Part shown: positions 1-9,814 of the stretch, piece after piece
Numbering within the stretch: the stretch's first letter is position 1
Layout: every line of letters starts with the position of its first letter
Assembly: GCA_947476425.1 (NCBI GenBank)
Contig: CANJQJ010000018.1
Location: forward strand, 1 to 56,297
Direction of reading: 5' to 3'
Origin: Sphingomonadaceae bacterium
GTDB lineage: Bacteria > Pseudomonadota > Alphaproteobacteria > Sphingomonadales > Sphingomonadaceae
DNA length: 56,297 bases
Translations under genes and position numbers: made by a program
Notes under the pieces: generated by a model
Seen by the model: the letters and a program-made list of their open reading frames with translations, nothing else
Database searches by the model: none
Told to the model about the DNA's origin: nothing

Positions 1-917
<917 letters not shown>

Positions 918-926
918 CTAACGTCG

Positions 927-1481
927 TCAGCCTTTCATTACGTTCGCGAGGGTGTTGAGTTTGGTGCGGATCGAGCCATCGACCTGGCGGCTGCCCACCT
1001 TGACGACGAGACCGCCGAGAATTTCGGGATCGACAGCGAGTTCGAGCGCGACATCGCGGCTGAACTCGGCCTTGAGCTTGGCCTTGAGCGCATCGACCTG
1101 ATCCTGGTCGAGCGGCATGGCAGAGGTGACTTCTGCCGTGATCTCGCCACGATGATCGGCGGCGAGCGACGCGAAGGCGCGGATCGACGGGCCGAGTTGG
1201 CCGAGGCGGCGGTTCGATGCGAGCACGCCGAGGAACTTCGTCGTCAGCGGATCGAGCTTGAGCGCCTGTGCGGTGCCGGCGATCGCCTTGATCGCCTGTT
1301 CGCGCGTGACGACCGGGCTTGCGGTCAGGAGGCGAAGATCCTCCGACTCGGCAAGCGCCGACTTGACGACAGCAAGGCTCTGCGAAACCGCATCGAGCTG
1401 GTTCGCATCGCGTGCCAGTTGGAACAGCGCCATCGCATAGCGACCGCTGAGGCTAGCCTGAATACCGCCGGAATGCTCCAC
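927..1481 (-). CDS. atpH: F1 ATP synthase subunit delta
   Basis: This is the delta subunit (OSCP family), which joins the F1 alpha/beta head to the peripheral stalk. I chose the GTG at 1481, giving VEHSGGIQASLSGRYAMALF and 184 aa, the normal family length. An upstream in-frame start at 1595 would add a 38-residue Arg/Pro-rich tail with no family counterpart. A GGGGGAAGA purine tract sits about 8 nt before the GTG. The C-terminal segment with LAVDPEILGGLVVKVGS and IRTKLNTL is typical of the family. It is the first gene of the operon in this window, and atpA follows after 33 bp. Confidence 0.95.
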   Translation of the reverse strand: MEHSGGIQASLSGRYAMALFQLARDANQLDAVSQSLAVVKSALAESEDLRLLTASPVVTREQAIKAIAGTAQALKLDPLTTKFLGVLASNRRLGQLGPSIRAFASLAADHRGEITAEVTSAMPLDQDQVDALKAKLKAEFSRDVALELAVDPEILGGLVVKVGSRQVDGSIRTKLNTLANVMKG

Positions 1482-1711
1482 GCGCTCGTCTTCCCCCAGA
1501 TGGATTTGGCCCCATGCAAAAAGGGGGCGCCAGAGACGTCCCCGCTTGGGTCGCGGGCCGGTTAGCAGGGAGGTTGGTGCGATGCAAGATAGCACGCATT
1601 ATTTGAGCGCAAGAAGCGGGACGCGCCAGATTTGGGAATGGCTATCCTGTCCTCATCGATGCGAAATCGGGTTTCCGGTTTTCGCAGGAATGGCGATGGT
1701 GAGGTATACAC

Positions 1712-2740
1712 ATGAAAATGTTCATCGATCCCGATCAGGCCTGGGCCGCCGTCCTCAAGCGCGATCGCGCGTGGGACGGTCGTTTCGTCACGGGTGTGAT
1801 GACAACCGGCATTTATTGCCGTCCGTCCTGCGCGGCGCGACATCCCGCCCGCGACAATGTCCGATTCTTTCCAAGTGGCGCCGAAGCGGCGCTGGCTGGC
1901 TTGCGAGCCTGCCTGCGGTGCCATCCGGATGACGTCACGCGCGACGAATCCGCCGTGGCGCGTGCCATCGTGCTTCTCGAAGCGGATGCACCGACGTCGC
2001 TGGAATCGCTGGCAGGCGCGGTCGGCTATGCTCCGCACCATTTCTCGCGCCTGTTCAAGCGCGCCACCGGCGTTACGCCAGCGCAATATTCCCGCGCCTT
2101 GCGGGCGAGGCGGGCGGAGGTGGCGCTTGGCGATACCGATCGCATAACGGATGCGATCTACGACGCTGGCTATTCCGGCCCGAGCCGCTTCTATGCGGAC
2201 ATCACTGAAAGGATCGGGATGGAGCCAAGCGTTTGGCGCAAGGGCGGGGCTGGGGTCACGATTCGCTGGGCAGTGGGCGGGACGTCGCTTGGCCCAATGC
2301 TCGTCGCGGCGACCGAGCGCGGCATCTGCCGGTTATCGTTCGACCAGGACGAAACGGCGCTTCGTGCGCTTTTTCCGAATGCAGATATCCTGCCGGGAGA
2401 CGAGGCGCTGTCGGAACTGGTTGCAGGTGCGATCGCTGCGGTCGAACAGCCGGGGCGGATGACGAACCTGCCGCTCGACGTTCGCGGAACGGCTTTTCAG
2501 GAAGCAATCTGGCGGGAACTCAGCCGCATTCCTCCCGGCGAGACCGCAACCTATGCGGCGCTTGCCGCGCGAGCGGGGAATCCGAAGGCTGTTCGTGCGG
2601 CGGGTTCGGCGTGCGGTGCCAATCCGGTCTCGGTGCTGATTCCCTGCCACCGCGCTAAGCGCAGCGACGGGGGATTGGGCGGTTATGCCTGGGGACTGGA
2701 ACGCAAGAAGGCGCTGCTTGAGCGCGAACGGGGCAACTAG
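1712..2740 (+). CDS. ada: Ada-type bifunctional DNA repair methyltransferase and regulator
   Basis: This Ada-like protein demethylates alkylated DNA suicidally and activates its own regulon. At 342 aa it has three parts: an N-terminal zinc domain with Cys36, Cys40, Cys67 and Cys70 (Cys36 corresponds to the methylphosphotriester acceptor), an AraC-type helix-turn-helix at about 80-175, and a C-terminal O6-methylguanine methyltransferase domain. The acceptor Cys312 lies in IPCHRAKRSDG; the family usually has PCHRVV here, so the two residues after Arg differ, but the nucleophile and His are kept. It is divergent from atpH. Its stop overlaps that of the convergent thioredoxin-like gene by four bases (ctag, 2737-2740). 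No alkB or alkA is adjacent. Confidence 0.93.
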   Translation: MKMFIDPDQAWAAVLKRDRAWDGRFVTGVMTTGIYCRPSCAARHPARDNVRFFPSGAEAALAGLRACLRCHPDDVTRDESAVARAIVLLEADAPTSLESLAGAVGYAPHHFSRLFKRATGVTPAQYSRALRARRAEVALGDTDRITDAIYDAGYSGPSRFYADITERIGMEPSVWRKGGAGVTIRWAVGGTSLGPMLVAATERGICRLSFDQDETALRALFPNADILPGDEALSELVAGAIAAVEQPGRMTNLPLDVRGTAFQEAIWRELSRIPPGETATYAALAARAGNPKAVRAAGSACGANPVSVLIPCHRAKRSDGGLGGYAWGLERKKALLERERGN

Positions 2741-3240
2741 CGCACCCAGCTTGCAACATAATCCGCCAGCGCCTGGGGCGTCAGGCTGCGGGCACTCGCC
2801 AGTGCCGTGGTCCGTCCCGCATTGAGGAGCTTGCCGGTGTCCGGATCGATGACGAGTAGACTTGGCACGCCTTCCGGCCTCGCAATGCCATAGCGCGCCG
2901 GTATCTGCATATTGCGATCGAAGCGGCCGACATCGACCATGACCAGCTCATAATGCTCCGCGATGAAGCGTTGGAGCCGGGGAAGGGCCATCGTACCGGC
3001 GAGTACCCGGCAATCGGGGCACCAATTGCCGCCGAGATCGATCAGCAGCAGTTTGTCCGCAGCCCTGGCGCGTGCCATCGCCGCAGCGACCTCCTGATCG
3101 GCATCGGCATTCTTGTCGTAGGGCATCGGCAAGGGCTTCGCGAGATCGTCGAAACTCATCTCGGCGAGCCGCGGCGCTGGCGCCGCGACGACGGGGGCTG
3201 CGGCGAGAAGGGCTAGCAGGAGGAGAGCTGATCGTATCAT
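2737..3240 (-). CDS. Exported thioredoxin-family protein
   Basis: This is a 167-aa protein when started at the ATG at 3240. That choice puts a classical signal peptide (MIRSALLLLALLAAAPVVAA) at the N-terminus and an AAGGG ribosome site upstream; a longer frame to 3306 would bury the signal. After about 70 residues comes a thioredoxin fold with the active-site motif WCPDC and a cis-Pro region (GVPSLLVI). The WCxDC type and the preceding LLIDLGGN resemble the thiol:disulfide interchange proteins of the TlpA/DsbD-gamma group, so periplasmic disulfide reduction is the likely role. Its substrate cannot be inferred from neighbours. It ends against ada with overlapping stops. Confidence 0.85.
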   Translation of the reverse strand: MIRSALLLLALLAAAPVVAAPAPRLAEMSFDDLAKPLPMPYDKNADADQEVAAAMARARAADKLLLIDLGGNWCPDCRVLAGTMALPRLQRFIAEHYELVMVDVGRFDRNMQIPARYGIARPEGVPSLLVIDPDTGKLLNAGRTTALASARSLTPQALADYVASWVR

Positions 3241-3329
3241 TGCAAAAACCCTTGGCCATCCCGGCGACAATCCGGGATCTCGATTTCCATACAGCCGGAA
3301 CGACATTCGGTTCCAGTCCGAGCGACGCC

Positions 3330-5498
3330 CTAGAGAAAACTATACGGGTCGACATCGACCGCGACACGTACGCCGTTCGGCCATTTCAGTGCGCCGAGCC
3401 AGCCGCGGATGACATCCTGCACGTCGAGCGAGCGCTTGGCATGGATGAGAAGCCGCTGGCGATAGCGACCGCGCAGCATCGAAAGCGGGGCGGGGGCGGG
3501 GCCGTAGACGCGCATACCCTCGGCCTCGGGTGCGGTGCGGCCGATCATGCGGGCTATCTCGACTGCCTCGTCGAGTTTCTCGGAGGACACGATGATTGCT
3601 GCATAGCGCCCGAACGGCGGCGCATTGGCGGAACGGCGCGAAGCCGTCTCCGCTGCGTAGAAGCTTGCCGCGTCGCCCGATACCAACGCCCGGATCACCG
3701 GCGCCTTCGGCTCGTGCGTCTGGATCAGCACATGACCCTTCTTGACGTCACGCCCCGCCCGCCCGGCGACCTGAGCGATCTGCTGGAAGCTGCGCTCGGC
3801 CGCGCGGAGATCGCCGCCTTGCAGGCCAAGATCGGCATCGACCACGCCGACAAGCGTGAGATTGGGGAAATGATATCCCTTGGTGACCAGTTGCGTGCCG
3901 ATGACGATATCGATTTCATTGGCTTCCATCCGGGCGACGAAATCCGCGGCCCGTGCTGGCGAGAAGATCGTGTCGGATGTAATGATCGCGCGCCGCGCTT
4001 CCGGAAACAGAGCGGCGACCTCATCGGCGATCCGCTCGACGCCCGGGCCGCAGGCGACGAGGCTATCCTCCTCCTTGCACTCGGGGCACGCGCGGGGCGG
4101 CGGCATGACATGGCCGCAATGATGGCATTGCAGGCGGTGCATCAATCGATGTTCGACCATCCACGCGGTGCAGTTCGGGCACTGGAAACGGTGACCGCAG
4201 GTTCGGCACAAGGTCAGCGGCGCATAGCCTCGTCGATTGAGGAACAGCAGCACCTGCTCCTTGCGCTCGAGCGTCTCCGCGATGGCCGCGACCAGCGTCG
4301 GCGCCAGCCAGCGACCGCGAGGAGGCGGATCGGCGAGCATGTCGATCGCCTTGATCTCGGGCATCTCCGCAGCACCGAAGCGCTTCGGCAGCTTGAGCTC
4401 CCGGTAGCGACCGAGCGCCACCTGCTGCTGAGACTCGATCGCCGGCGTGGCCGAAGCGAGAACCACTGGGCATTGCTCGAAATGCCCACGCATCACCGCG
4501 ACATCGCGTGCGTGATACATCACGCCGTCTTCCTGCTTGAAGCTCGGCTCATGCGCCTCGTCGACGATGATCAATCCGAGGTCGCGATAGGGCAGGAACA
4601 GTGCGGACCGCGCGCCGATCACGACATGCGCCTCGCCGGTTGCGACCGCGCGCCAGGCCCTGCGCCGTTGCGATTGGCGCAGGTCCGAATGCCAGGCGAT
4701 CGGCAAATGCCCGAATCGCGCCTCGAAGCGGCGCAGGAAAGGTTCGGTGAGCGCAATCTCGGGGAGCAGGATCAGCGCCTGCTGTCCCTGGCGGAGTGCG
4801 GCCGCGACAGCCTCCAGATAGACCTCGGTCTTGCCGGATCCGGTAACGCCGTCGAGGAGGAAGGTCTGTGATGCCTGTGCTTGAACGGCTTCTACCAGCG
4901 CATCCGTTGCGGCTTGCTGTTCGGCCGAAAGTTCGGGCGGCGCATGATCGGGATCCGGAACGGGGAAGGGGTCATCGATCGTCACCTCGACGGCTTCGAT
5001 CGCGCCCGATTTCACCAGCCCCCGGATCACGGCATCCGACACGTCGGCGATCATGGCGAGCTCGCGAACCAGCCCTTGTCGTTCGCCGATCCGTTCCAGT
5101 GCCTGGCTGCGCTGCGGGGTCATGCGACCGGGGACCTGACCGGTGGCGCGGTATTCGATCACGCTGCGCTTCGGCTCGAGCGCGCTCGCGGAGGCCAGCG
5201 CCATGCGCAGGACGGCCGCAGGCGGCGCGAGATAATAGTTCGCCGTCCATTCGATCAGCCGCCGCAGAGGGGCGCCAAGCGGCGGGATGTCGTAAACGCC
5301 GAGCAACGGCCGCAACCGATTGTCGCCAACCTCGGCATCCGACGGCATTTGATCGGGCTCCCACACCACTCCAGCCAGTTGGCGTGGCCCGAGCGGTGCG
5401 AGCACGATGCTGCCGGGCACGACGACATGCTCGCGATCGACGCGATAATCGAGCGGGCCAAGGGCAGGATTGAGCAGGAGGACACGGGCACGGTTCAC
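3330..5498 (-). CDS. priA: Primosomal replication restart helicase PriA
   Basis: PriA is the superfamily 2 helicase that reloads the replisome at stalled forks. The 722-aa product has the N-terminal DNA-binding region, a Walker A motif (GVTGSGKTEVY, about residue 218), a DEAH box, and the zinc-binding insertion with paired cysteines (CRTCGH, CPNC, CHHCGH, CPEC). The helicase C-terminal motif QVAGRAGR is present. The length is normal and nothing is missing. It is divergent from the transaldolase gene, 80 bp away. Proximity of priA to atpH and a short transaldolase is a common alphaproteobacterial arrangement, although here ada and a thioredoxin-like gene are inserted. Confidence 0.97.
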   Translation of the reverse strand: MNRARVLLLNPALGPLDYRVDREHVVVPGSIVLAPLGPRQLAGVVWEPDQMPSDAEVGDNRLRPLLGVYDIPPLGAPLRRLIEWTANYYLAPPAAVLRMALASASALEPKRSVIEYRATGQVPGRMTPQRSQALERIGERQGLVRELAMIADVSDAVIRGLVKSGAIEAVEVTIDDPFPVPDPDHAPPELSAEQQAATDALVEAVQAQASQTFLLDGVTGSGKTEVYLEAVAAALRQGQQALILLPEIALTEPFLRRFEARFGHLPIAWHSDLRQSQRRRAWRAVATGEAHVVIGARSALFLPYRDLGLIIVDEAHEPSFKQEDGVMYHARDVAVMRGHFEQCPVVLASATPAIESQQQVALGRYRELKLPKRFGAAEMPEIKAIDMLADPPPRGRWLAPTLVAAIAETLERKEQVLLFLNRRGYAPLTLCRTCGHRFQCPNCTAWMVEHRLMHRLQCHHCGHVMPPPRACPECKEEDSLVACGPGVERIADEVAALFPEARRAIITSDTIFSPARAADFVARMEANEIDIVIGTQLVTKGYHFPNLTLVGVVDADLGLQGGDLRAAERSFQQIAQVAGRAGRDVKKGHVLIQTHEPKAPVIRALVSGDAASFYAAETASRRSANAPPFGRYAAIIVSSEKLDEAVEIARMIGRTAPEAEGMRVYGPAPAPLSMLRGRYRQRLLIHAKRSLDVQDVIRGWLGALKWPNGVRVAVDVDPYSFL

Positions 5499-5578
5499 GG
5501 TTTCCGATTAGCCGCGCTGGAGGCGGGAGGCTATAGGCGGGGAAACGAATCACCCTTCAAGCCGGAGCGACCCCACCC

Positions 5579-6232
5579 ATGAAATTCTTCGTCGATACCG
5601 CGGACACCAAGGAAATCGCCGATCTGGCCGCGACCGGACTGCTGGATGGCGTCACCACCAATCCTTCGCTGATCCACAAGTCGGGGCGCAAGTTCCTCGA
5701 GGTGGTCGAGGAGATTTGCGGCCTCGTTGAGGGGCCGGTGTCCGCCGAGGTTGTCGCGCTCGATCATGAGACGATGATGAAGGAAGCCGCGATCCTGCGG
5801 AAGATCGCCAAGAACATCGCGATCAAGGTGCCGCTCACCATCGATGGCCTCAAGACCTGCAAGAAGCTTTCAGGCGAGGGCGTGATGGTCAACGTCACGC
5901 TCTGCTTTTCGGCCAACCAGGCGCTGCTCGCGGCCAAGGCGGGTGCGAGCTTCATCTCGCCATTCGTCGGTCGCCACGACGATAATGGCTTCGACGGCAT
6001 GGCGTTGATCAGCGACATCCGCCAGATCTACGACAATTACGCGTTCGACACCGAGATCCTCGTCGCCAGCGTCCGCCATCCGATCCACGTCCTCGAAAGC
6101 GCGAAGATCGGCGCCGACGTGATGACGGCACCGCCAGCGGTGATCCGCGCGCTGTTCAATCATCCGCTTACGGACAAGGGCATCGAAGGCTTCCTCGCCG
6201 ATTGGGCGAAGACCGGGCAGACGATTCTGTAA
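5579..6232 (+). CDS. fsa: Short transaldolase / fructose-6-phosphate aldolase (TalC/FSA type)
   Basis: This is a 217-aa class I aldolase of the short transaldolase family. It begins [13 protein letters not shown] and has TTNPSLI near residue 27 and the Schiff-base lysine at position 83 in AIKVPLT. The family includes true transaldolases of the pentose phosphate pathway and fructose-6-phosphate aldolases; sequence reading alone does not separate them. It is transcribed away from priA. A short stem-loop (6248-6263) follows the stop. The protein is cytosolic and of full family length. Confidence 0.93.
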   Translation: MKFFVDTADTKEIADLAATGLLDGVTTNPSLIHKSGRKFLEVVEEICGLVEGPVSAEVVALDHETMMKEAAILRKIAKNIAIKVPLTIDGLKTCKKLSGEGVMVNVTLCFSANQALLAAKAGASFISPFVGRHDDNGFDGMALISDIRQIYDNYAFDTEILVASVRHPIHVLESAKIGADVMTAPPAVIRALFNHPLTDKGIEGFLADWAKTGQTIL

Positions 6233-6247
6233 GAGAATCCATAGACT

Positions 6248-6263
6248 CCGCAATGACTTGCGG
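6248..6263 (+). terminator. Short stem-loop after the transaldolase gene
   Basis: CCGCAA and TTGCGG form a perfect 6-bp stem around the loop TGAC, starting 15 bp after the transaldolase stop. There is no following T tract, so it could be a weak terminator or an mRNA 3'-end stabiliser. The call is tentative. Confidence 0.35.
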
Positions 6264-6276
6264 CCATAAATCTCCA

Positions 6277-6322
6277 CGACGGACTGGGTCTGCGATTAGG
6301 CAGGCTCAAATCGCGTCCGTCG
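6277..6322 (+). other. Long bulged hairpin just before a possible small ORF
   Basis: The right arm is an uninterrupted 14-nt stretch (6309-6322). It pairs with two left segments, CGACGGAC (6277-6284) and GCGATT (6292-6297), which are separated by a 7-nt bulge (6285-6291). The loop is 11 nt. It is followed at once by AAAGGGGGTGG, a ribosome-binding-like purine tract, and then by a 35-codon open frame. This is not a standard terminator because no T run follows. A structured leader controlling a small peptide is one explanation; it may instead simply end the transaldolase transcript. Confidence 0.45.
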
Positions 6323-6329
6323 AAAGGGG

Positions 6330-6437
6330 GTGGTTGTAATTTATGACTCGTTCGAGGCCATTGTCAGCGTCATCACGCTGATGGTGGCCTTTGCCGCTTT
6401 GGTGGTTAAAATCATCGAAGTGGCCCGCTCCAAGTAG
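6330..6437 (+). CDS. Possible 35-aa single-span membrane peptide
   Basis: This open frame starts at GTG 6330, although the precise start is uncertain. It would encode a 35-residue peptide with YDSFEAIV, a hydrophobic run (SVITLMVAFAALVVKII) and a charged end EVARSK before TAG at 6435. The layout (short polar start with an aromatic and Phe-x-Ala, one membrane span, basic tail) resembles small holin-like or type I toxin peptides. It sits just after a long hairpin and a strong purine tract, but the tract is too close to the GTG at 6330, so a non-standard start a few codons later is possible. It is too short for statistical coding support, and homology is not proven. Confidence 0.35.
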   Translation: MVVIYDSFEAIVSVITLMVAFAALVVKIIEVARSK

Positions 6438-6498
6438 CGGCGGGCGGAGGTCGGGCAGGCACCCGGCCTCCAAACGACATGAACTTCGGAAAATGAAA

Positions 6499-6528
6499 GA
6501 ACCCCGGTCGCAGGCACGACCGGGGTTC
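6499..6528 (-). terminator. Rho-independent terminator of the rpsF-rpsR-rplI operon
   Basis: A perfect 12-bp stem, GAACCCCGGTCG (6499-6510) pairing with 6517-6528, has a 6-nt loop. Read on the minus strand it is followed by a T-rich tract (TTTCATTTTCC). It lies about 70 bp beyond the rplI stop, as expected for an intrinsic terminator. Confidence 0.85.
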
Positions 6529-6598
6529 GAAGGTGGTTTGCAATTCAGACCCGTTCAATGACGAGCCCTATTGTGTTTATGCCTTTAAGTCAATGACC

Positions 6599-7198
6599 TC
6601 AGGCTTCCGTCGAAGCCTCGGCTTCGCCGGGTTCTTCGCCAGCGATGGTGCCAGGCTCGGCGTTGGGATCATAATCCTCGGTGAAGCCGGCTTCCTCGCG
6701 TTCGAACATCGAGGTCATGACATCGACGCCCTGCGCCTGGAGTTCGGCTTCTTCAGGCGAACGTGCGATGTTCACCTTGATCGAAACCGACACCTCGGAG
6801 TGGAGCGCGACCTTCACAATCGAAAGGCCGATCGACTTGAGCGGACGATCGAGAACGATCGCCGACTTGGTGACCTTGTGGCCATCTGCAGTCAGTGCTT
6901 CAGCGAGATCGCGCGACGAAACCGAGCCATAAAGCTGGCCGGTGTTCGACGCCTGACGGATCAGCGTGATGGTCACGCCGTCAATCGTCTTGGCTTCTTC
7001 TTGTGCGTGGCTACGACGCGCCGCGTTATCAGATTCGATCTGGGCGCGGTTGGCTTCGAAGACCTTGCGGTTCGCGGCGTTCGAACGAAGCGCCTTGTTG
7101 CGCGGCAAGAGATAGTTGCGCGCGAAACCGTTCTTGACCGTGACGATGTCGCCGATCTGGCCGAGCTTCTCGATGCGTTCGAGCAGGATCACTTCCAT
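6599..7198 (-). CDS. rplI: 50S ribosomal protein L9
   Basis: L9 binds 23S rRNA domain V and helps keep reading frame. The 199-aa product has the canonical N-domain MEVILLERIEKLGQIGDIV and VKNGFARNYLLP. A long central helix follows, then a C-domain ending near residue 150. A C-terminal acidic extension of about 45 residues (rich in Glu and Ala, ending EASTEA) exceeds the ~149 aa of E. coli L9; such tails are common in sphingomonads. It is the last gene of the rpsF-rpsR-rplI operon, 12 bp after rpsR, and is followed by a strong terminator. Confidence 0.97.
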   Translation of the reverse strand: MEVILLERIEKLGQIGDIVTVKNGFARNYLLPRNKALRSNAANRKVFEANRAQIESDNAARRSHAQEEAKTIDGVTITLIRQASNTGQLYGSVSSRDLAEALTADGHKVTKSAIVLDRPLKSIGLSIVKVALHSEVSVSIKVNIARSPEEAELQAQGVDVMTSMFEREEAGFTEDYDPNAEPGTIAGEEPGEAEASTEA

Positions 7199-7210
7199 GG
7201 GATCGGCTCC

Positions 7211-7435
7211 TTACTTTACGATGTACGGAAGCAGCCCGATATGACGGGCGCGCTTGATCGCCTTGGCGAGTTCGCGCTGCTTCTTGGCCGAGACGGCCGT
7301 GATGCGGGAAGGAACGATCTTGCCACGCTCGGACACGAAGCCCTGCAGCAAACGGACGTCCTTATAGTCTATCCGGGGAGCATCCTTGGCGGAGAAGGGG
7401 CAGCTCTTGCGGCGGCGGAAAAATGGGCGTGCCAT
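7211..7435 (-). CDS. rpsR: 30S ribosomal protein S18
   Basis: S18 binds S6 on the 30S platform. I start it at the ATG at 7435, [14 protein letters not shown], giving 74 aa, the normal size. An in-frame extension upstream to 7501 overlaps rpsF and has no family support. Conserved segments include [19 protein letters not shown] and [11 protein letters not shown]. It lies between rpsF and rplI. Confidence 0.97.
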   Translation of the reverse strand: MARPFFRRRKSCPFSAKDAPRIDYKDVRLLQGFVSERGKIVPSRITAVSAKKQRELAKAIKRARHIGLLPYIVK

Positions 7436-7448
7436 ATGTGCTAGCTCC

Positions 7449-7826
7449 TCAAGCGGCTTCGGAATCGCGGTCGTCGCGATCGCGGCGACGCGTGCGATCA
7501 CGATCAGCGCGGCGCATCATTGCCGAAGGACCGGCTTCATGCTCGTCGACGCGGATCGTCATGTAACGGATCACGTCTTCGTTGAGGGCGACCTGGCGCT
7601 CCATCTCGGCGATCGCTGCGGACGGCGCATCGATCTCGAGCAGGACATAATGTGCCTTGCGATTCTTGGCGATTCGATATGCGAGGTTACGCAGGCCCCA
7701 TGCCTCGGTCTTGACGACCTTGCCATTGCCTTCCTCGATGATCTTGGTGGCAGTTTCCGACAGCGTATCGACCTGGGCTTGTGCCAGGTCCTGACGCGCG
7801 AGAAACACATGCTCGTAAAGCGGCAT
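7449..7826 (-). CDS. rpsF: 30S ribosomal protein S6
   Basis: S6 pairs with S18 on the small subunit. The start at 7826 ([14 protein letters not shown]) is preferred over an ATG three codons earlier because AGGA then sits about 9-10 nt upstream. The 125-aa protein has the ferredoxin-like core (YELA-type [30 protein letters not shown]) followed by a charged Arg/Asp-rich tail of about 25 residues. It is the first gene of the operon, and its promoter should lie in the 188-bp gap shared with the divergent fabD. Confidence 0.96.
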   Translation of the reverse strand: MPLYEHVFLARQDLAQAQVDTLSETATKIIEEGNGKVVKTEAWGLRNLAYRIAKNRKAHYVLLEIDAPSAAIAEMERQVALNEDVIRYMTIRVDEHEAGPSAMMRRADRDRTRRRDRDDRDSEAA

Positions 7827-8014
7827 GGTGCGCATTTCCTTCCATCTGGCCGATCGCTGACTGCGGCCATTCCGCAGCCCCTCCGGCTTTCTTGGCCCGG
7901 GGCATGCCTCGGGGTGGCGGGCCTATGGCTGAAAGGATGATGAAATGCAAGGCCGCTTGCATCGTTGCCGGATCGACCGTAACCGCGCTGCCACCTTATC
8001 ACAGGGGAACTATA

Positions 8015-8950
8015 ATGCGGGCTTTCATCTTTCCGGGCCAGGGTAGCCAGGCAGTCGGCATGGGACGTGACCTCGCGGCGGCATCCGCTGTCGCGCGAGC
8101 GGTTTTCCAGGAAGTCGACGAAGCACTCGGGCAGCATCTCTTCCGCCTGATGACCGAAGGGCCGGAGGACCAGCTTCAGCTCACCGAAAATGCCCAGCCG
8201 GCGATTATGGCGAATTCGATCGCGGTGTTGCGCGTGCTTGAACTCGAAGGCGGCATCCGGCTCGCTGACAAGGCGGACTTTGTCGCCGGTCACAGCCTTG
8301 GCGAATATAGCGCTTTGTGCGCAGCCGACGCGATGGACCTGTCCACGACAGCGAAGCTCCTGAAACTGCGCGGCCAGGCGATGCAGGCGGCGGTGCCCGT
8401 TGGGCAGGGCGCGATGGCTGCCTTGCTCGGTGCCGACGTCGAGAAAGCCACTGCGCTTGCCAAGGCGGCCGCCGAGGGCGAGGTCTGCACTGTCGCCAAC
8501 GACAATGATCCGTCGCAGGTCGTGATTTCGGGACATCGCGGTGCGATCGAACGGGCGGTGGCGATGGTCAAGGAACATGGCATCAAGCGTGGCGTGTTGC
8601 TGCCGGTATCAGCGCCGTTCCACTGCTCGCTGATGCAGCCTGCTGCCGAGGCGATGGCCGAGGCGCTGGCAAAGGCTGCCATGCAGGCGCCGCTGGTGCC
8701 AGTGTTCGCGAATGTTACGGCGGCGCCGGTCGCCGATCCCGATACGATCAAGCGCCTGCTCGTCGAACAGGTGACTGGCACCGTACGCTGGCGCGAAAGC
8801 GTCGCCGCGATGTTCGAGGCCGGCGTTGCGGATTTCGTCGAGTTCGGCGGCAAGGTCGTTGGGCCGATGGTCAAGCGCATCGCTCCGGACGCTTCGGCGA
8901 CGAGCGTGATATCGATGGATGACATCGAGGCGCTGGCGAAAGCCCTTTGA
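8015..8950 (+). CDS. fabD: Malonyl-CoA:ACP transacylase
   Basis: FabD loads malonate onto acyl carrier protein, the first committed transfer of type II fatty acid synthesis. The 311-aa protein starts MRAFIFPGQGSQAVGMG at the ATG at 8015, 7 nt after AGGGGA. The active serine is Ser94 in GHSLGEYSAL, and His203 in APFHCSLM completes the catalytic pair. It opens the cluster fabD-fabG-acpP-fabF-mltG on the plus strand. Confidence 0.97.
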   Translation: MRAFIFPGQGSQAVGMGRDLAAASAVARAVFQEVDEALGQHLFRLMTEGPEDQLQLTENAQPAIMANSIAVLRVLELEGGIRLADKADFVAGHSLGEYSALCAADAMDLSTTAKLLKLRGQAMQAAVPVGQGAMAALLGADVEKATALAKAAAEGEVCTVANDNDPSQVVISGHRGAIERAVAMVKEHGIKRGVLLPVSAPFHCSLMQPAAEAMAEALAKAAMQAPLVPVFANVTAAPVADPDTIKRLLVEQVTGTVRWRESVAAMFEAGVADFVEFGGKVVGPMVKRIAPDASATSVISMDDIEALAKAL

Positions 8951-9000
8951 ATGACTGAGCTGTGCCGGGTGACGGCACCAGCGCGAATGGAGAGCAAAAC

Positions 9001-9738
9001 ATGTTCGACCTTACAGGCATGACCGCATTGGTCACCGGTGGATCCGGCGGGATCGGCTCGGCGATCGCCAAGGCGCTGGCGGCGCACGGGGCTCGCGTTG
9101 CGATTTCCGGAACGCGCGAGGATGCGCTCAAGGCCGTCGCAGCCGAAATTGGCGGCGATGTCGTAATCCTGCCGTGCAATCTTTCCGACGGAGCGGCAGT
9201 CGATGCCCTCGTCCCGCAGGCGGTGGCAGCACTCGGCCAGCTCGACATTCTCGTGAACAATGCCGGCGTCACGCGCGACAATCTCGCGATGCGTATGAAG
9301 GACGAGGAGTGGGACGCGGTGATCCGAGTCAATCTCGAGGCGGCTTTCCGGCTGATTCGGTCTGCCGCCAAGCCGATGATGAAGGCGCGGTTCGGTCGAG
9401 TCATCTCGATCACTTCGGTGGTCGGCACCACGGGCAATCCGGGGCAGGCCAATTATGCAGCGTCCAAGGCCGGCCTCGTCGGCATGTCCAAGGCGCTGGC
9501 GCAGGAACTGGCCAGCCGCAACATCACGGTAAACTGTGTCGCGCCCGGCTTCATCCGCTCGGCGATGACCGATGGGCTGCCCGATGCGCAGAAGGATGCG
9601 CTGACCACGAGGATCCCGGCGGGCAAGCTCGGCGAGGGTGATGACGTGGCGGCGGCAGTGGTCTATCTGGCGAGCCGCGAGGCGGGTTACGTCACGGGCC
9701 AGACGGTCCATGTTAACGGCGGGATGGCAATGATCTGA
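9001..9738 (+). CDS. fabG: 3-oxoacyl-ACP reductase
   Basis: FabG reduces beta-ketoacyl-ACP with NADPH. The 245-aa short-chain dehydrogenase starts at the ATG at 9001, with GGAGAG just upstream; the in-frame extension to 8962 is not needed. The nucleotide-binding motif TGGSGGIG (12-19), NNAG (86-89), Ser139, and Tyr152 with Lys156 in NYAASKAG are all present. It lies 50 bp after fabD, and a small stem-loop separates it from acpP. Identification as FabG, not another SDR, rests on the neighbours and on close agreement with the family. Confidence 0.96.
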   Translation: MFDLTGMTALVTGGSGGIGSAIAKALAAHGARVAISGTREDALKAVAAEIGGDVVILPCNLSDGAAVDALVPQAVAALGQLDILVNNAGVTRDNLAMRMKDEEWDAVIRVNLEAAFRLIRSAAKPMMKARFGRVISITSVVGTTGNPGQANYAASKAGLVGMSKALAQELASRNITVNCVAPGFIRSAMTDGLPDAQKDALTTRIPAGKLGEGDDVAAAVVYLASREAGYVTGQTVHVNGGMAMI

Positions 9739-9743
9739 TCGGA

Positions 9744-9762
9744 GCCCCTTGCAACAGGGGGC
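9744..9762 (+). other. Stem-loop between fabG and acpP
   Basis: GCCCCTTG (9744-9751) and CAGGGGGC (9755-9762) form an 8-bp stem with one G-U pair and a CAA loop directly after fabG. No T tract follows. In this operon acpP is expected to be far more abundant than fabG, so an mRNA processing or stabilising role is possible. Confidence 0.4.
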
Positions 9763-9814
9763 AGGCCCGGTTAGTGCCACGCCAAACCAAGGCCTCTAGG
9801 GAAGGTAGAAGAAG

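Noticed and set aside
3072-4871. 599-codon open frame opposite priA
   Set aside because: Shadow of priA; the His/Arg/Asp-rich composition is typical of antisense frames in this genome.
8011-8016. TATAAT at the fabD start considered as a -10 box
   Set aside because: It contains part of the start codon, so transcription from it would begin within the gene.
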